A stretch of 5,450 nt of DNA from an uncultured Lachnospiraceae bacterium. GTDB taxonomy: Bacteria; Bacillota; Clostridia; Lachnospirales; Lachnospiraceae. The stretch spans positions 1-5,450 of the forward strand of contig CANRJU010000196.1 of NCBI GenBank assembly GCA_947631075.1. Direction: 5' to 3'. Shown here piece by piece: positions 1 through 5,450 of the stretch (position 1 is its first letter; each line of letters opens with the position of its first letter). Under the pieces are notes generated by a model. That model had not been told where the DNA came from. It did no database searches and worked only from the letters and a program-made list of their open reading frames with translations. The translations under genes were made by a program, and so were the position numbers.

Positions 1-1520
1 CGGTCGTGACCCAGATTATCTCCGCGGTGGCCAGCAGCCAGTACGGCGGGCAGTCCGTGGATACGCGTCATCTGGGCAAGTATTTGAGAAAGAGCGCGGA
101 TAAGTACCGGGCTCATTATATGGAGCAGTTCGGGGACAGGCTGGACGCCGAGACGATCGAGGAGTTCGTGAAGGACCGCGTGCAGGACGAGCTGCGCTCC
201 GGCGTGCAGACCATCCAGTACCAGATCAACACGCTGATGACGACCAACGGGCAGTCACCGTTCGTGACGCTGTTTTTGAACGTGGACGCCGATGATGAAT
301 ATGTAGAAGAAAATGCCATGATCGTGGAGGAGATTCTCCGCCAGCGCTTAGAGGGCATTAAGAATGAGAAGGGCGTTTATGTGACGCCGGCCTTTCCGAA
401 GCTGATTTACGTGCTGGATGAACACAACATCCTCAAGGGAGGCAAGTACGATTACATCACGAGACTGGCGGTGCAGTGTTCCGCCAAGAGAATGTACCCG
501 GATTACATCTCCGCCAAGAAGATGCGGGAGAACTACGAGGGCAATGTATACAGCTGCATGGGATGCCGGAGCTTCCTTACTCCGTGGAAGGACGAGAACG
601 GCGAGTACAAGTTCGAGGGCCGGTTCAACCAGGGCGTTGTCAGCCTGAACCTTCCGCAGATCGGCATTGTGGCCAAGGGAGACATGGAGTACTTCTGGCA
701 GCTTCTCGAGGAGCGCCTGTCGCTGTGCTTCGAGGCTCTGATGTGCCGCCACCGCGCGCTCGAGGGCATCACCAGCGACGTCAGCCCGATTCACTGGCAG
801 TACGGCGCGATTGCGCGTCTTGGCAAGGGAGAGAAGATCGACAAGCTGCTCCACGGCGGCTACTCCACGATTTCGCTCGGCTACATCGGACTGTATGAGG
901 TGACCAAGCTGATGACGGGCGAGAGCCAGACGACCGAGAAGGGCAGCGAGTTTGCGATGGCACTGATGAAGCGCCTTCGCCGCGCCACTGATACGTGGAG
1001 AGAGGAGACGGGAATCAGCTTCAGCCTGTACGGCACGCCCGCCGAGAGCCTCTGCTACCGCTTTGCGGAAATTGACAAGAAGCGTTTCGGCGTGATCGAG
1101 GACGTGACGGACAAGGGCTATTATACCAACTCCTACCATGTGGACGTGCGCGAGAAGATCGACGCGTTCAGCAAGTTTGACTTTGAGAGCCAGTTCCAGG
1201 TAATTTCCTCCGGCGGCGCCATCTCCTATGTGGAGATTCCGAATATGCAGCACAACCTGCCTGCTCTCGAGGAGGCCGTGAAGTATATTTACGACCATAT
1301 CCAGTACGCGGAGTTCAACACCAAGTCCGACTACTGCCATGAGTGCGGATACGACGGCGAGATCAAGATCAACGAGAATCTGGAGTGGGAGTGCCCCAAC
1401 TGCGGCAACAAGGACCACGACAAGATGAATGTGACCAGGAGAACCTGCGGCTATCTCGGCGAAAACTTCTGGAACGTGGGCAAGACCAAGGAAATCAATG
1501 CCCGTGTCCTTCACCTGTAA
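1..1520 (+). CDS. nrdD: Anaerobic (class III) ribonucleoside-triphosphate reductase, large subunit, 5'-truncated by window edge
   Basis: Cytosolic glycyl-radical enzyme that reduces ribonucleoside triphosphates to dNTPs without oxygen. The open frame runs in from the left edge; the GTG at 6 is an internal valine, because the family already has conserved sequence there (VTQIISAVASSQYGGQ). About 505 residues are visible, so roughly 200, including any N-terminal ATP-cone regulatory domain, are missing compared with ~700-residue relatives. Counting from the GTG at 6: MGCRSFL places the probable thiyl-radical cysteine at residue 187 (codon 564-566); a zinc-ribbon-like Cys4 site lies at C444, C447, C463 and C466; and the RTCGYLG motif puts the radical-bearing glycine at residue 482 (codon 1449-1451). 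The reading frame is intact to TAA at 1518. NrdG, its activase, follows after 15 bp, as is usual. Identity is very secure; which reductant subtype (formate or redoxin) I cannot tell. Confidence 0.97.
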   Translation, partial: VVTQIISAVASSQYGGQSVDTRHLGKYLRKSADKYRAHYMEQFGDRLDAETIEEFVKDRVQDELRSGVQTIQYQINTLMTTNGQSPFVTLFLNVDADDEYVEENAMIVEEILRQRLEGIKNEKGVYVTPAFPKLIYVLDEHNILKGGKYDYITRLAVQCSAKRMYPDYISAKKMRENYEGNVYSCMGCRSFLTPWKDENGEYKFEGRFNQGVVSLNLPQIGIVAKGDMEYFWQLLEERLSLCFEALMCRHRALEGITSDVSPIHWQYGAIARLGKGEKIDKLLHGGYSTISLGYIGLYEVTKLMTGESQTTEKGSEFAMALMKRLRRATDTWREETGISFSLYGTPAESLCYRFAEIDKKRFGVIEDVTDKGYYTNSYHVDVREKIDAFSKFDFESQFQVISSGGAISYVEIPNMQHNLPALEEAVKYIYDHIQYAEFNTKSDYCHECGYDGEIKINENLEWECPNCGNKDHDKMNVTRRTCGYLGENFWNVGKTKEINARVLHL

Positions 1521-1535
1521 AGGAAGTGGGACGCG

Positions 1536-2066
1536 ATGAATTATGCAGATATCAAGAGATGCGATGTGGCCAACGGCACCGGCGTGAGGGTATCGCTGTT
1601 TGTCAGCGGCTGCACGCACCACTGTCCCGAGTGCTTCAACAGCGAGGCTTGGGATTTTGACTACGGAAAGCCATTTACAGAAAAAGAAAAGGGAGAAATC
1701 CTCTCCTACTTGGAGCCGACCTATGTGGCGGGCTTATCGCTGCTGGGAGGGGAGCCTATGGAGCCTCAGAATCAGGAGGGGCTCCTTCCTTTGTTAAGAG
1801 AGGTGCATGAGCGCTATCCGGAGAAGAATGTCTGGTGCTTTACCGGGTATCTGTTCGACCGGGACATCCGCGACCGCATGTGCCGGGAGTCCGAGGTGAC
1901 AAGGGAGCTCTTGTCCTACATTGACATTATGGTGGACGGGGAGTTTATCGTCGCCCGGAAAAACCTCAAGGTGAATTTCCGGGGCTCGGACAACCAGAGA
2001 ATTATTGACGTGAAGAAATCATTGGAGAGCGGCGAGGTCGTCCACTGGGAGGGCGAGATCGTCTGA
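1536..2066 (+). CDS. nrdG: Anaerobic ribonucleotide reductase activating protein (radical SAM)
   Basis: Radical SAM activase that uses a [4Fe-4S] cluster and S-adenosylmethionine to create the glycyl radical on NrdD. Visible in the 176-residue product: the cluster-binding CxxxCxxC at C26, C30 and C33 (GCTHHCPECF), the SAM-binding GGEP at residues 71-74, the NrdG-typical DIMVDGEF at 130-137, and FRGSDNQRIIDV at 148-159. The length is slightly above the ~155 residues of E. coli and phage T4 NrdG but normal for Bacillota. The start is ATG 1536, preceded by AGGAAG at 1521-1526; an in-frame start further upstream would run into the end of nrdD. The 15 bp gap to nrdD implies co-transcription. Function follows from established family knowledge plus the partner gene next door. 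Confidence 0.97.
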   Translation: MNYADIKRCDVANGTGVRVSLFVSGCTHHCPECFNSEAWDFDYGKPFTEKEKGEILSYLEPTYVAGLSLLGGEPMEPQNQEGLLPLLREVHERYPEKNVWCFTGYLFDRDIRDRMCRESEVTRELLSYIDIMVDGEFIVARKNLKVNFRGSDNQRIIDVKKSLESGEVVHWEGEIV

Positions 2067-2076
2067 ATATATCTGA

Positions 2077-2092
2077 ACTATATTTTACTATA
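2077..2092 (+). repeat. Short direct repeat ACTATA x2 in the nrdG-dut gap
   Basis: ACTATA occurs at 2077-2082 and 2087-2092, exactly 10 bp apart, inside the AT-rich gap upstream of dut. Two -10-like hexamers overlap it, TATATT at 2079-2084 and TATAAA at 2089-2094, but neither has a recognisable -35 box at 16-18 bp. A small perfect inverted repeat, ATGGA-TTTT-TCCAT, follows at 2099-2112 and is too weak to be a terminator. This could be a weak dut promoter or a regulator site, or chance in AT-rich DNA. Confidence 0.25.
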
Positions 2093-2142
2093 AATGAAAT
2101 GGATTTTTCCATAAAGAACAGCGGAAGGATTGGATTAGTAAT

Positions 2143-2589
2143 ATGAACCGGATAAAGCTGCGTTTTAAGAAACTGGATGAAAGGGCACAGACGCCGCGCT
2201 ATGGCACGGAGTTTTCGGCGGGGGCGGATCTATACGCCTGCATGGAGGAGCCGCTCGCGGTCTCACCGGGGGAGACGGTATTTGTCCGCACGGGGATTGC
2301 GGTGGAGATACCGGCGGGACTGGTGGGCCTTGTGTACGCCAGAAGCGGGCTCGCCTGCAAGAAGGGGCTGGCCCCGGCCAATAAGGTGGGCGTGATCGAC
2401 TCCGACTACCGGGGTGAGATTATGGTCGCCCTGCACAACCATTCCGCGGAGGAGATTGTGGTAGAGCCGGGAGAGCGGGTTGCCCAGATGGTGATCGCGC
2501 CCTATTACTTCGCCGAGTACGAGGAGGCGGACGAGCTGGCGGACACCGTGCGGGGAGAGGGAGGATTCGGCTCCACGGGCACGGTCTGA
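2143..2589 (+). CDS. dut: Deoxyuridine 5'-triphosphate nucleotidohydrolase (dUTPase, trimeric type)
   Basis: Cytosolic enzyme that hydrolyses dUTP to dUMP and pyrophosphate, keeping uracil out of DNA and feeding thymidylate synthesis. The 148-residue product is full length for the homotrimeric family and shows all five motifs in order: I, AGADLYA (26-32); II, ARSGLACKKGL (66-76); III, GVIDSDYRGEIMVALHN (83-99), with the probable catalytic D86 and the sugar-discriminating Y89; IV, PGERVAQMVI (109-118); V, RGEGGFGSTG (137-146), the P-loop-like arm that closes over the neighbouring active site. The start at ATG 2143 fits the usual short lead-in before motif I. The ribosome site is weak: AAGGAT at 2125-2130 is 12 bases from the ATG. 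The gene follows nrdG by 76 bp with no terminator seen, so it may be read from the nrd promoter, a local one, or both. Confidence 0.96.
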   Translation: MNRIKLRFKKLDERAQTPRYGTEFSAGADLYACMEEPLAVSPGETVFVRTGIAVEIPAGLVGLVYARSGLACKKGLAPANKVGVIDSDYRGEIMVALHNHSAEEIVVEPGERVAQMVIAPYYFAEYEEADELADTVRGEGGFGSTGTV

Positions 2590-2596
2590 CTTGACA

Positions 2597-2611
2597 GATT
2601 TTCTTTAAAAT
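2597..2611 (+). promoter_or_regulatory. Possible CodY-like operator upstream of leuC
   Basis: The 15 bases here (GATTTTCTTTAAAAT) match the CodY consensus AATTTTCWGAAAATT at 11 of 15 positions. The site abuts the proposed -35 box of leuC. CodY is the branched-chain amino acid and GTP-responsive repressor of many Bacillota leucine genes, so the target would make sense, and functional sites often carry several mismatches. The gap is very AT-rich, however, so a match of this quality can arise by chance. Confidence 0.25.
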
Positions 2612-2640
2612 TTGTAAAAAATACTTTTTTCTGTTAGAAT
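2612..2640 (+). promoter_or_regulatory. Probable sigma-A promoter of leuCD with extended -10
   Basis: The -35 box TTGTAA (2612-2617) and -10 box TAGAAT (2635-2640) are separated by 17 bp, and TGT precedes the -10, giving the extended -10 pattern TGnTAGAAT. Transcription would start near 2647, leaving a leader of only about 32 bases before the leuC ATG. An alternative with the perfect -35 TTGACA at 2591-2596 would need a poorer -10 (TAAAAA at 2615-2620, 18 bp spacing). Confidence 0.65.
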
Positions 2641-2664
2641 GATATCAAAAATTTAGTAAGCAGT

Positions 2665-2670
2665 AGGAGG
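2665..2670 (+). promoter_or_regulatory. Strong ribosome binding site of leuC
   Basis: A perfect AGGAGG lies 8 bases before ATG 2679. It fixes the leuC start at that ATG rather than at the next in-frame ATGs (2685 and 2691), giving a product that begins MGMTMTQKILAAHAG. Confidence 0.8.
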
Positions 2671-2678
2671 ACAGAACA

Positions 2679-3944
2679 ATGGGAATGACTATGACCCAGA
2701 AGATACTGGCGGCCCACGCGGGCTTGGATACGGTGGCGCCCGGTCAGCTGATCGAGGCGGATCTGGATCTGGTGCTGGCCAATGACATCACCGGGCCGGT
2801 TGCCATTCACGAAGTGGAAAAACTGAACAAAAAGACGGTATTTGACAAGGACAAGATCGCGCTGGTGCCGGATCATTTCGCGCCGAACAAGGACATTAAG
2901 TCGGCGGAGCACTGCAAGTGCGTGAGGGAGTACGCGAAGGCGCAGGGTATCACCAATTATTTTGAGGTGGGAGAAATGGGAATTGAGCACGCCCTGCTCC
3001 CGGAAAAGGGACTGATCGTGGCGGGGGAGACCTGCATCGGAGCGGATTCCCACACCTGCACCTACGGGGCGCTGGGGGCATTTTCCACCGGCGTGGGGAG
3101 CACGGACATGGGAGCCGGCATGATTACCGGAAAGGCGTGGTTCAAGGTGCCGTCCGCCATCCAGGTGGTGCTCACCGGCAAGCTGAATAAGTGGGTGAGC
3201 GGCAAGGACGTAATCCTTCACCTGATCGGGAAAATCGGCGTGGACGGAGCGCTGTACCGCTCGCTGGAATTTACCGGAGAGGGCGTGGGGAGCCTGTCTA
3301 TGGACGACCGGTTCACGATTGCCAATATGGCCATTGAGGCGGGAGCCAAGAACGGCATTTTCCCGGTGGACGACAAGACGATTGCCTATATGAAGGAACA
3401 TTCCAAGAAGGACTATACCATATATGAGGCGGACGAAGACGCCGCGTACGACGAGGTCATCACCATTGATCTTGGCGCGCTGGAGCCCACTGTGGCGTTC
3501 CCGCACCTGCCGGAGAACACAAAGACCGTAAAAGAGGCGGGGGACATAGAGATCGACCAGGTGGTCATCGGCTCGTGCACCAACGGCCGCATTGAGGATA
3601 TGAGAACGGCGGCGGCTGTCCTGAAGGACCGCAAGGTGAAAAAGGGAATCCGCTGCATCGTCATTCCGGCGACGCAGGACATTTACCTGCAGTCCATCGA
3701 GGAGGGGCTGACGCAGACATATATCCGGGCGGGCGCCATTGTCAGCACGCCGACCTGCGGACCGTGCCTGGGAGGACACATGGGAATCCTCGCGGAGGGC
3801 GAGAGAGCGGTATCCACGACCAACCGCAATTTTGTGGGGCGCATGGGACATGTAAATTCTGAAATTTATCTGGCGAGCCCGGCCGTTGCGGCGGCCAGCG
3901 CGGTGACCGGCAAAATTTCGGAGCCGTCAGAGCTCGGACTGTAG
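2679..3944 (+). CDS. leuC: 3-Isopropylmalate dehydratase (isomerase), large subunit
   Basis: Catalytic, [4Fe-4S]-carrying subunit of the aconitase-family enzyme that converts 2-isopropylmalate to 3-isopropylmalate in leucine synthesis; it works as a heterodimer with LeuD in the cytosol. The 421-residue product belongs to the shorter archaeal/clostridial type rather than the ~466-residue E. coli type. Cluster ligands are visible as C300 (GSCTNGR) and C360 and C363 (TCGPCLGGHMG). The aconitase-type motif ADSHTCTYGALGAF begins near residue 122. It follows its own promoter and a perfect AGGAGG, and leuD starts 23 bp after its stop. Close relatives in this subfamily act on homoaconitate, citramalate or 2,3-dimethylmalate, so isopropylmalate is the most likely substrate but not proven, especially as no leuA or leuB lies alongside. 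Confidence 0.94.
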   Translation: MGMTMTQKILAAHAGLDTVAPGQLIEADLDLVLANDITGPVAIHEVEKLNKKTVFDKDKIALVPDHFAPNKDIKSAEHCKCVREYAKAQGITNYFEVGEMGIEHALLPEKGLIVAGETCIGADSHTCTYGALGAFSTGVGSTDMGAGMITGKAWFKVPSAIQVVLTGKLNKWVSGKDVILHLIGKIGVDGALYRSLEFTGEGVGSLSMDDRFTIANMAIEAGAKNGIFPVDDKTIAYMKEHSKKDYTIYEADEDAAYDEVITIDLGALEPTVAFPHLPENTKTVKEAGDIEIDQVVIGSCTNGRIEDMRTAAAVLKDRKVKKGIRCIVIPATQDIYLQSIEEGLTQTYIRAGAIVSTPTCGPCLGGHMGILAEGERAVSTTNRNFVGRMGHVNSEIYLASPAVAAASAVTGKISEPSELGL

Positions 3945-3967
3945 AAGAAGGAGGAGAAGCAGGAAAT

Positions 3968-4459
3968 ATGAAGGCATTAGGAAAAGTATTTAAGTACGGC
4001 GACAATGTGGACACGGACGTAATCATTCCGGCCCGCTATCTGAATTCCTCCGATCCGGCGGAGCTCGCCGCCCACTGCATGGAGGACATCGACAAGGATT
4101 TTGTAAATAAAGTAAACAAGGGCGACATCATTGTGGCGGAGAAAAACTTCGGCTGCGGCTCGTCCAGAGAGCACGCGCCCATCGCCATCAAGGCGGCGGG
4201 AGTCAGCTGCGTGATCGCGGAGACATTCGCCCGCATTTTCTACCGCAACGCCATCAATATCGGACTGCCGATTATCGAGTGCGCGGAGGCGTCAAAGAAC
4301 ATCGACGCCGGGGACGAGGTGGAGATTGATTTCGACAGCGGCGTGATTTTCAACAAGACGAAAAACCAGTCCTATCAGGGACAGGCGTTTCCGGAGTTCA
4401 TGCAGAGAATCATCAAGGCGGAAGGACTTATGAATTACATCAACGCGAAAGGCGAGTGA
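3968..4459 (+). CDS. leuD: 3-Isopropylmalate dehydratase, small subunit
   Basis: Swivel-domain subunit that completes the active site of LeuC. The 163-residue product is typical of the short, stand-alone small subunits. Visible motifs: YGDNVDTDVIIPARYL (residues 10-25), which contains the substrate-recognition loop and continues as NSSDP, and FGCGSSREHAP (61-71), the conserved substrate-binding loop. The residue after ARYL is N26, so the YLR arginine reported for methanogen homoaconitases is absent, which agrees with a non-homoaconitate substrate. AAGGAGG at 3948-3954 precedes ATG 3968 with a long 13-base spacer; an AGGA at 3961-3964 is too close to be ideal. Co-transcribed with leuC across a 23 bp gap and followed by a hairpin. 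Confidence 0.94.
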   Translation: MKALGKVFKYGDNVDTDVIIPARYLNSSDPAELAAHCMEDIDKDFVNKVNKGDIIVAEKNFGCGSSREHAPIAIKAAGVSCVIAETFARIFYRNAINIGLPIIECAEASKNIDAGDEVEIDFDSGVIFNKTKNQSYQGQAFPEFMQRIIKAEGLMNYINAKGE

Positions 4460-4468
4460 TTGGGGAAA

Positions 4469-4493
4469 AAAGGGACGGAAGCGCCGTCCCTTT
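4469..4493 (+). terminator. Rho-independent terminator-like hairpin after leuD
   Basis: A perfect 10 bp stem pairs AAAGGGACGG (4469-4478) with CCGTCCCTTT (4484-4493) around a 5-base loop, AAGCG. It begins 9 bases after the leuD stop. The T tract on the + strand is only TTT before AATCG, so termination may be partial. On the opposite strand the stem is followed by a run of six Ts (complement of 4466-4471), which suits termination of antisense transcripts better. Confidence 0.7.
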
Positions 4494-4510
4494 AATCGTG
4501 AGTAAGAAAC

Positions 4511-4516
4511 GGGGGG
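4511..4516 (+). promoter_or_regulatory. G-rich ribosome site deciding the start of the 4523 gene
   Basis: GGGGGG directly abuts the first in-frame ATG at 4517, leaving no spacer, but is 6 bases from the second ATG at 4523. The second is therefore the better start, although the run is not a canonical AGGAGG and GAGG at 4519-4522 lies too close to help. Confidence 0.45.
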
Positions 4517-4522
4517 ATGAGG

Positions 4523-5083
4523 ATGGAGAAGCAGGAAACCGTGTGCGGCTTTTCGTTCGAGAGCGACGAGGCGCGCGAACAGGCAAGAAAAGAAGAAAAA
4601 ATGATTCGCAGCCTGTCTGAAAAGACGGATTTTTCGGATGCGAAGACGGCCCTGAAGCTATACAATAAGCTGGTGACGGATCAGTATTTTGAGACGGTCG
4701 TGGGATATTCTTTTCTGATGGATCTGCGGGGGCGGATTTTAAAGAGCGGACTGGTCGACGCCGGGATGCTGGCGGACATCCCCGTCAAAGAGGAAAAAAA
4801 GCCGGAGCCGATGGTCATGTCGGTGCGGGCTTCGGACAGCGACCGGTTTCAGCGGATGTACGAGGGACAGAAGCTTTTAAATAAGAAATTAAAGATAGCG
4901 GTGGTGGCGCTGGTCGTCCTGGTAGTGGGCTTTGTGATCGTAAATTTTAAATTTGAGTACTCAATTTTCACATTTTTTACAAATTATAAGGCTACTATGG
5001 AAGAAGAAATCATTGATAAGTACGAGGAGTGGCAGACTGAGCTGGAGCAGCGGGAACAGGCGCTGGAGAAAAAGGGCGGCTGA
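4523..5083 (+). CDS. Unrecognised single-pass membrane protein with acidic helical C-terminal tail
   Basis: I do not recognise a named family. From ATG 4523 the product is 186 residues (188 from ATG 4517). Residues 1-118 are soluble, charged and probably mostly helical, with a CGFSFES start, a lysine/glutamate-rich segment, and a middle part containing ALKLYNKLV and VVGYSFLMDLRGRIL. Lysines at 121, 122 and 124 precede one strongly hydrophobic segment (about 125-142, rich in V, L and I). By the positive-inside rule the N-terminal part is cytoplasmic and the tail outside. After an aromatic patch (FEYSIFTFF) the last ~28 residues are rich in E, Q and K and could form a coiled coil. No signal peptide, enzyme motif or cysteine cluster is seen. 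The gene sits 63 bp after leuD beyond a hairpin and 23 bp before a response regulator, suggesting co-expression with the latter and perhaps an envelope or signalling role; that is inference. Confidence 0.85.
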   Translation: MEKQETVCGFSFESDEAREQARKEEKMIRSLSEKTDFSDAKTALKLYNKLVTDQYFETVVGYSFLMDLRGRILKSGLVDAGMLADIPVKEEKKPEPMVMSVRASDSDRFQRMYEGQKLLNKKLKIAVVALVVLVVGFVIVNFKFEYSIFTFFTNYKATMEEEIIDKYEEWQTELEQREQALEKKGG

Positions 5084-5106
5084 AAAATAAAAAAGGAGTA
5101 TGGATT

Positions 5107-5450
5107 ATGGCGGAAAATACGATTCTCATTGTGGACGACGAGCAGAGGATGAGGAAGCTCGTGAGGGATTTTCTCACCCGCGAGGGATTTCAGGTGATTG
5201 AGGCGGGCGACGGGGAGGAGGCAGTGGACCTCTTTCTGGCCAATAAGGACATCGTTCTGGTCATTCTGGACGTGATGATGCCGAAGATGGACGGGTGGCA
5301 GACCTGCCGGGAAATCCGCCAGTATTCCAAGGTACCTATTATCATGCTGACGGCGAGGGGCGAGGAGACGGACGAGCTGAGGGGATTCGAGCTGGGCGTG
5401 GACGAGTACATTGCCAAGCCCTTCAGCCCCAAAATTCTCGTCGCCAGGGT
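5107..5450 (+). CDS. Response regulator, receiver domain (probable OmpR/PhoB family), 3'-truncated by window edge
   Basis: Cytosolic half of a two-component system. The visible 114 residues form nearly a whole CheY-like receiver domain: the acidic pair D10-D11 after ILIV, phosphoacceptor D55 (LVILDVMMPKMDG), switch threonine T82 (MLTA) and conserved K104 (AKPFSP). The sequence GVDEYIAKPFSPKILVARV is characteristic of OmpR/PhoB-type regulators, so a winged-helix DNA-binding domain is expected after the window edge but not seen. The start at ATG 5107 is supported by AAGGAG at 5093-5098, 8 bases upstream; the ATG at 5100 is out of frame. The upstream membrane protein ends 23 bp before, implying an operon. 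A histidine kinase would be expected downstream. Target genes and stimulus cannot be read from this. Confidence 0.95.
   Translation, partial: MAENTILIVDDEQRMRKLVRDFLTREGFQVIEAGDGEEAVDLFLANKDIVLVILDVMMPKMDGWQTCREIRQYSKVPIIMLTARGEETDELRGFELGVDEYIAKPFSPKILVAR

Noticed and set aside
6..8. GTG as the true start of nrdD
   Set aside because: The frame is open to the window edge and the sequence after the GTG is conserved mid-protein NrdD sequence, with about 200 residues missing before it. The gene is cut by the window.
476..898. 140-codon + strand frame inside nrdD, and similar frames at 418-648, 1343-1660 and 2177-2395
   Set aside because: They overlap clear genes in another frame and their arginine-rich products show no motifs.
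348..1622. 424-codon open frame on the minus strand opposite nrdD
   Set aside because: It lies wholly against unmistakable nrdD/nrdG coding sequence. Its product has the low-complexity L/V/A/H/R composition typical of the complement of GC-rich codons, and shows no recognisable motif.
2077..2092. NrdR box near the nrd genes
   Set aside because: NrdR sites come as paired ~16 bp palindromes upstream of nrd genes. This is a short direct repeat downstream of nrdG and does not fit the palindromic consensus.
2616..2630. A6-TAC-T6 palindrome as a terminator for dut
   Set aside because: The stem has only A-T pairs and would be very unstable. It sits inside the spacer of the leuC promoter and is better read as AT-rich promoter DNA.
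2634..3851. 405-codon open frame on the minus strand opposite leuC
   Set aside because: It mirrors leuC, is rich in R, H, L and V, has no domain I recognise, and would end inside the leuC promoter region. It is a codon-bias shadow.

Overview
The window reads as ordinary chromosomal DNA of an anaerobic, moderately GC-rich Bacillota, most likely a clostridium of the Lachnospiraceae type. The grounds are a class III (oxygen-sensitive, glycyl-radical) ribonucleotide reductase, short archaeal/clostridial-type LeuC and LeuD proteins, AGGAGG-type ribosome binding sites, GC-rich coding regions with AT-rich gaps, and all seven genes on the + strand in tight order. The family assignment is inference from protein style, not from a search.

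Positions 1-2066 hold anaerobic ribonucleotide reductase: the C-terminal ~505 residues of NrdD (its N-terminus lies before the window) and, 15 bp later, its radical-SAM activase NrdG. After an AT-rich 76 bp gap comes dut (2143-2589), a complete trimeric-type dUTPase. The three fit together chemically. Class III reductases act on triphosphates, so UTP reduction would give dUTP directly, which dUTPase turns into dUMP for thymidylate synthesis.

Positions 2590-2678 are an AT-rich promoter region with a good extended -10 promoter (TTGTAA, 17 bp, TGTTAGAAT) and a degenerate CodY-like palindrome next to the -35 box. It drives leuC (2679-3944) and leuD (3968-4459), the two subunits of an aconitase-family isopropylmalate isomerase. 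leuA and leuB are not adjacent. A 10 bp GC-rich hairpin with only a short T tract (4469-4493) follows leuD.

Positions 4523-5450 hold a second probable transcription unit: an unrecognised single-pass membrane protein of 186 residues with a C-terminal acidic helical tail, then, 23 bp on, the receiver domain of an OmpR/PhoB-style response regulator that runs off the window. No promoter is evident between the leuD hairpin and the membrane protein gene.

I found no RNA genes, CRISPR array, mobile element or phage signature, and no clear candidate for a new system. The most open item is the membrane protein paired with the response regulator.
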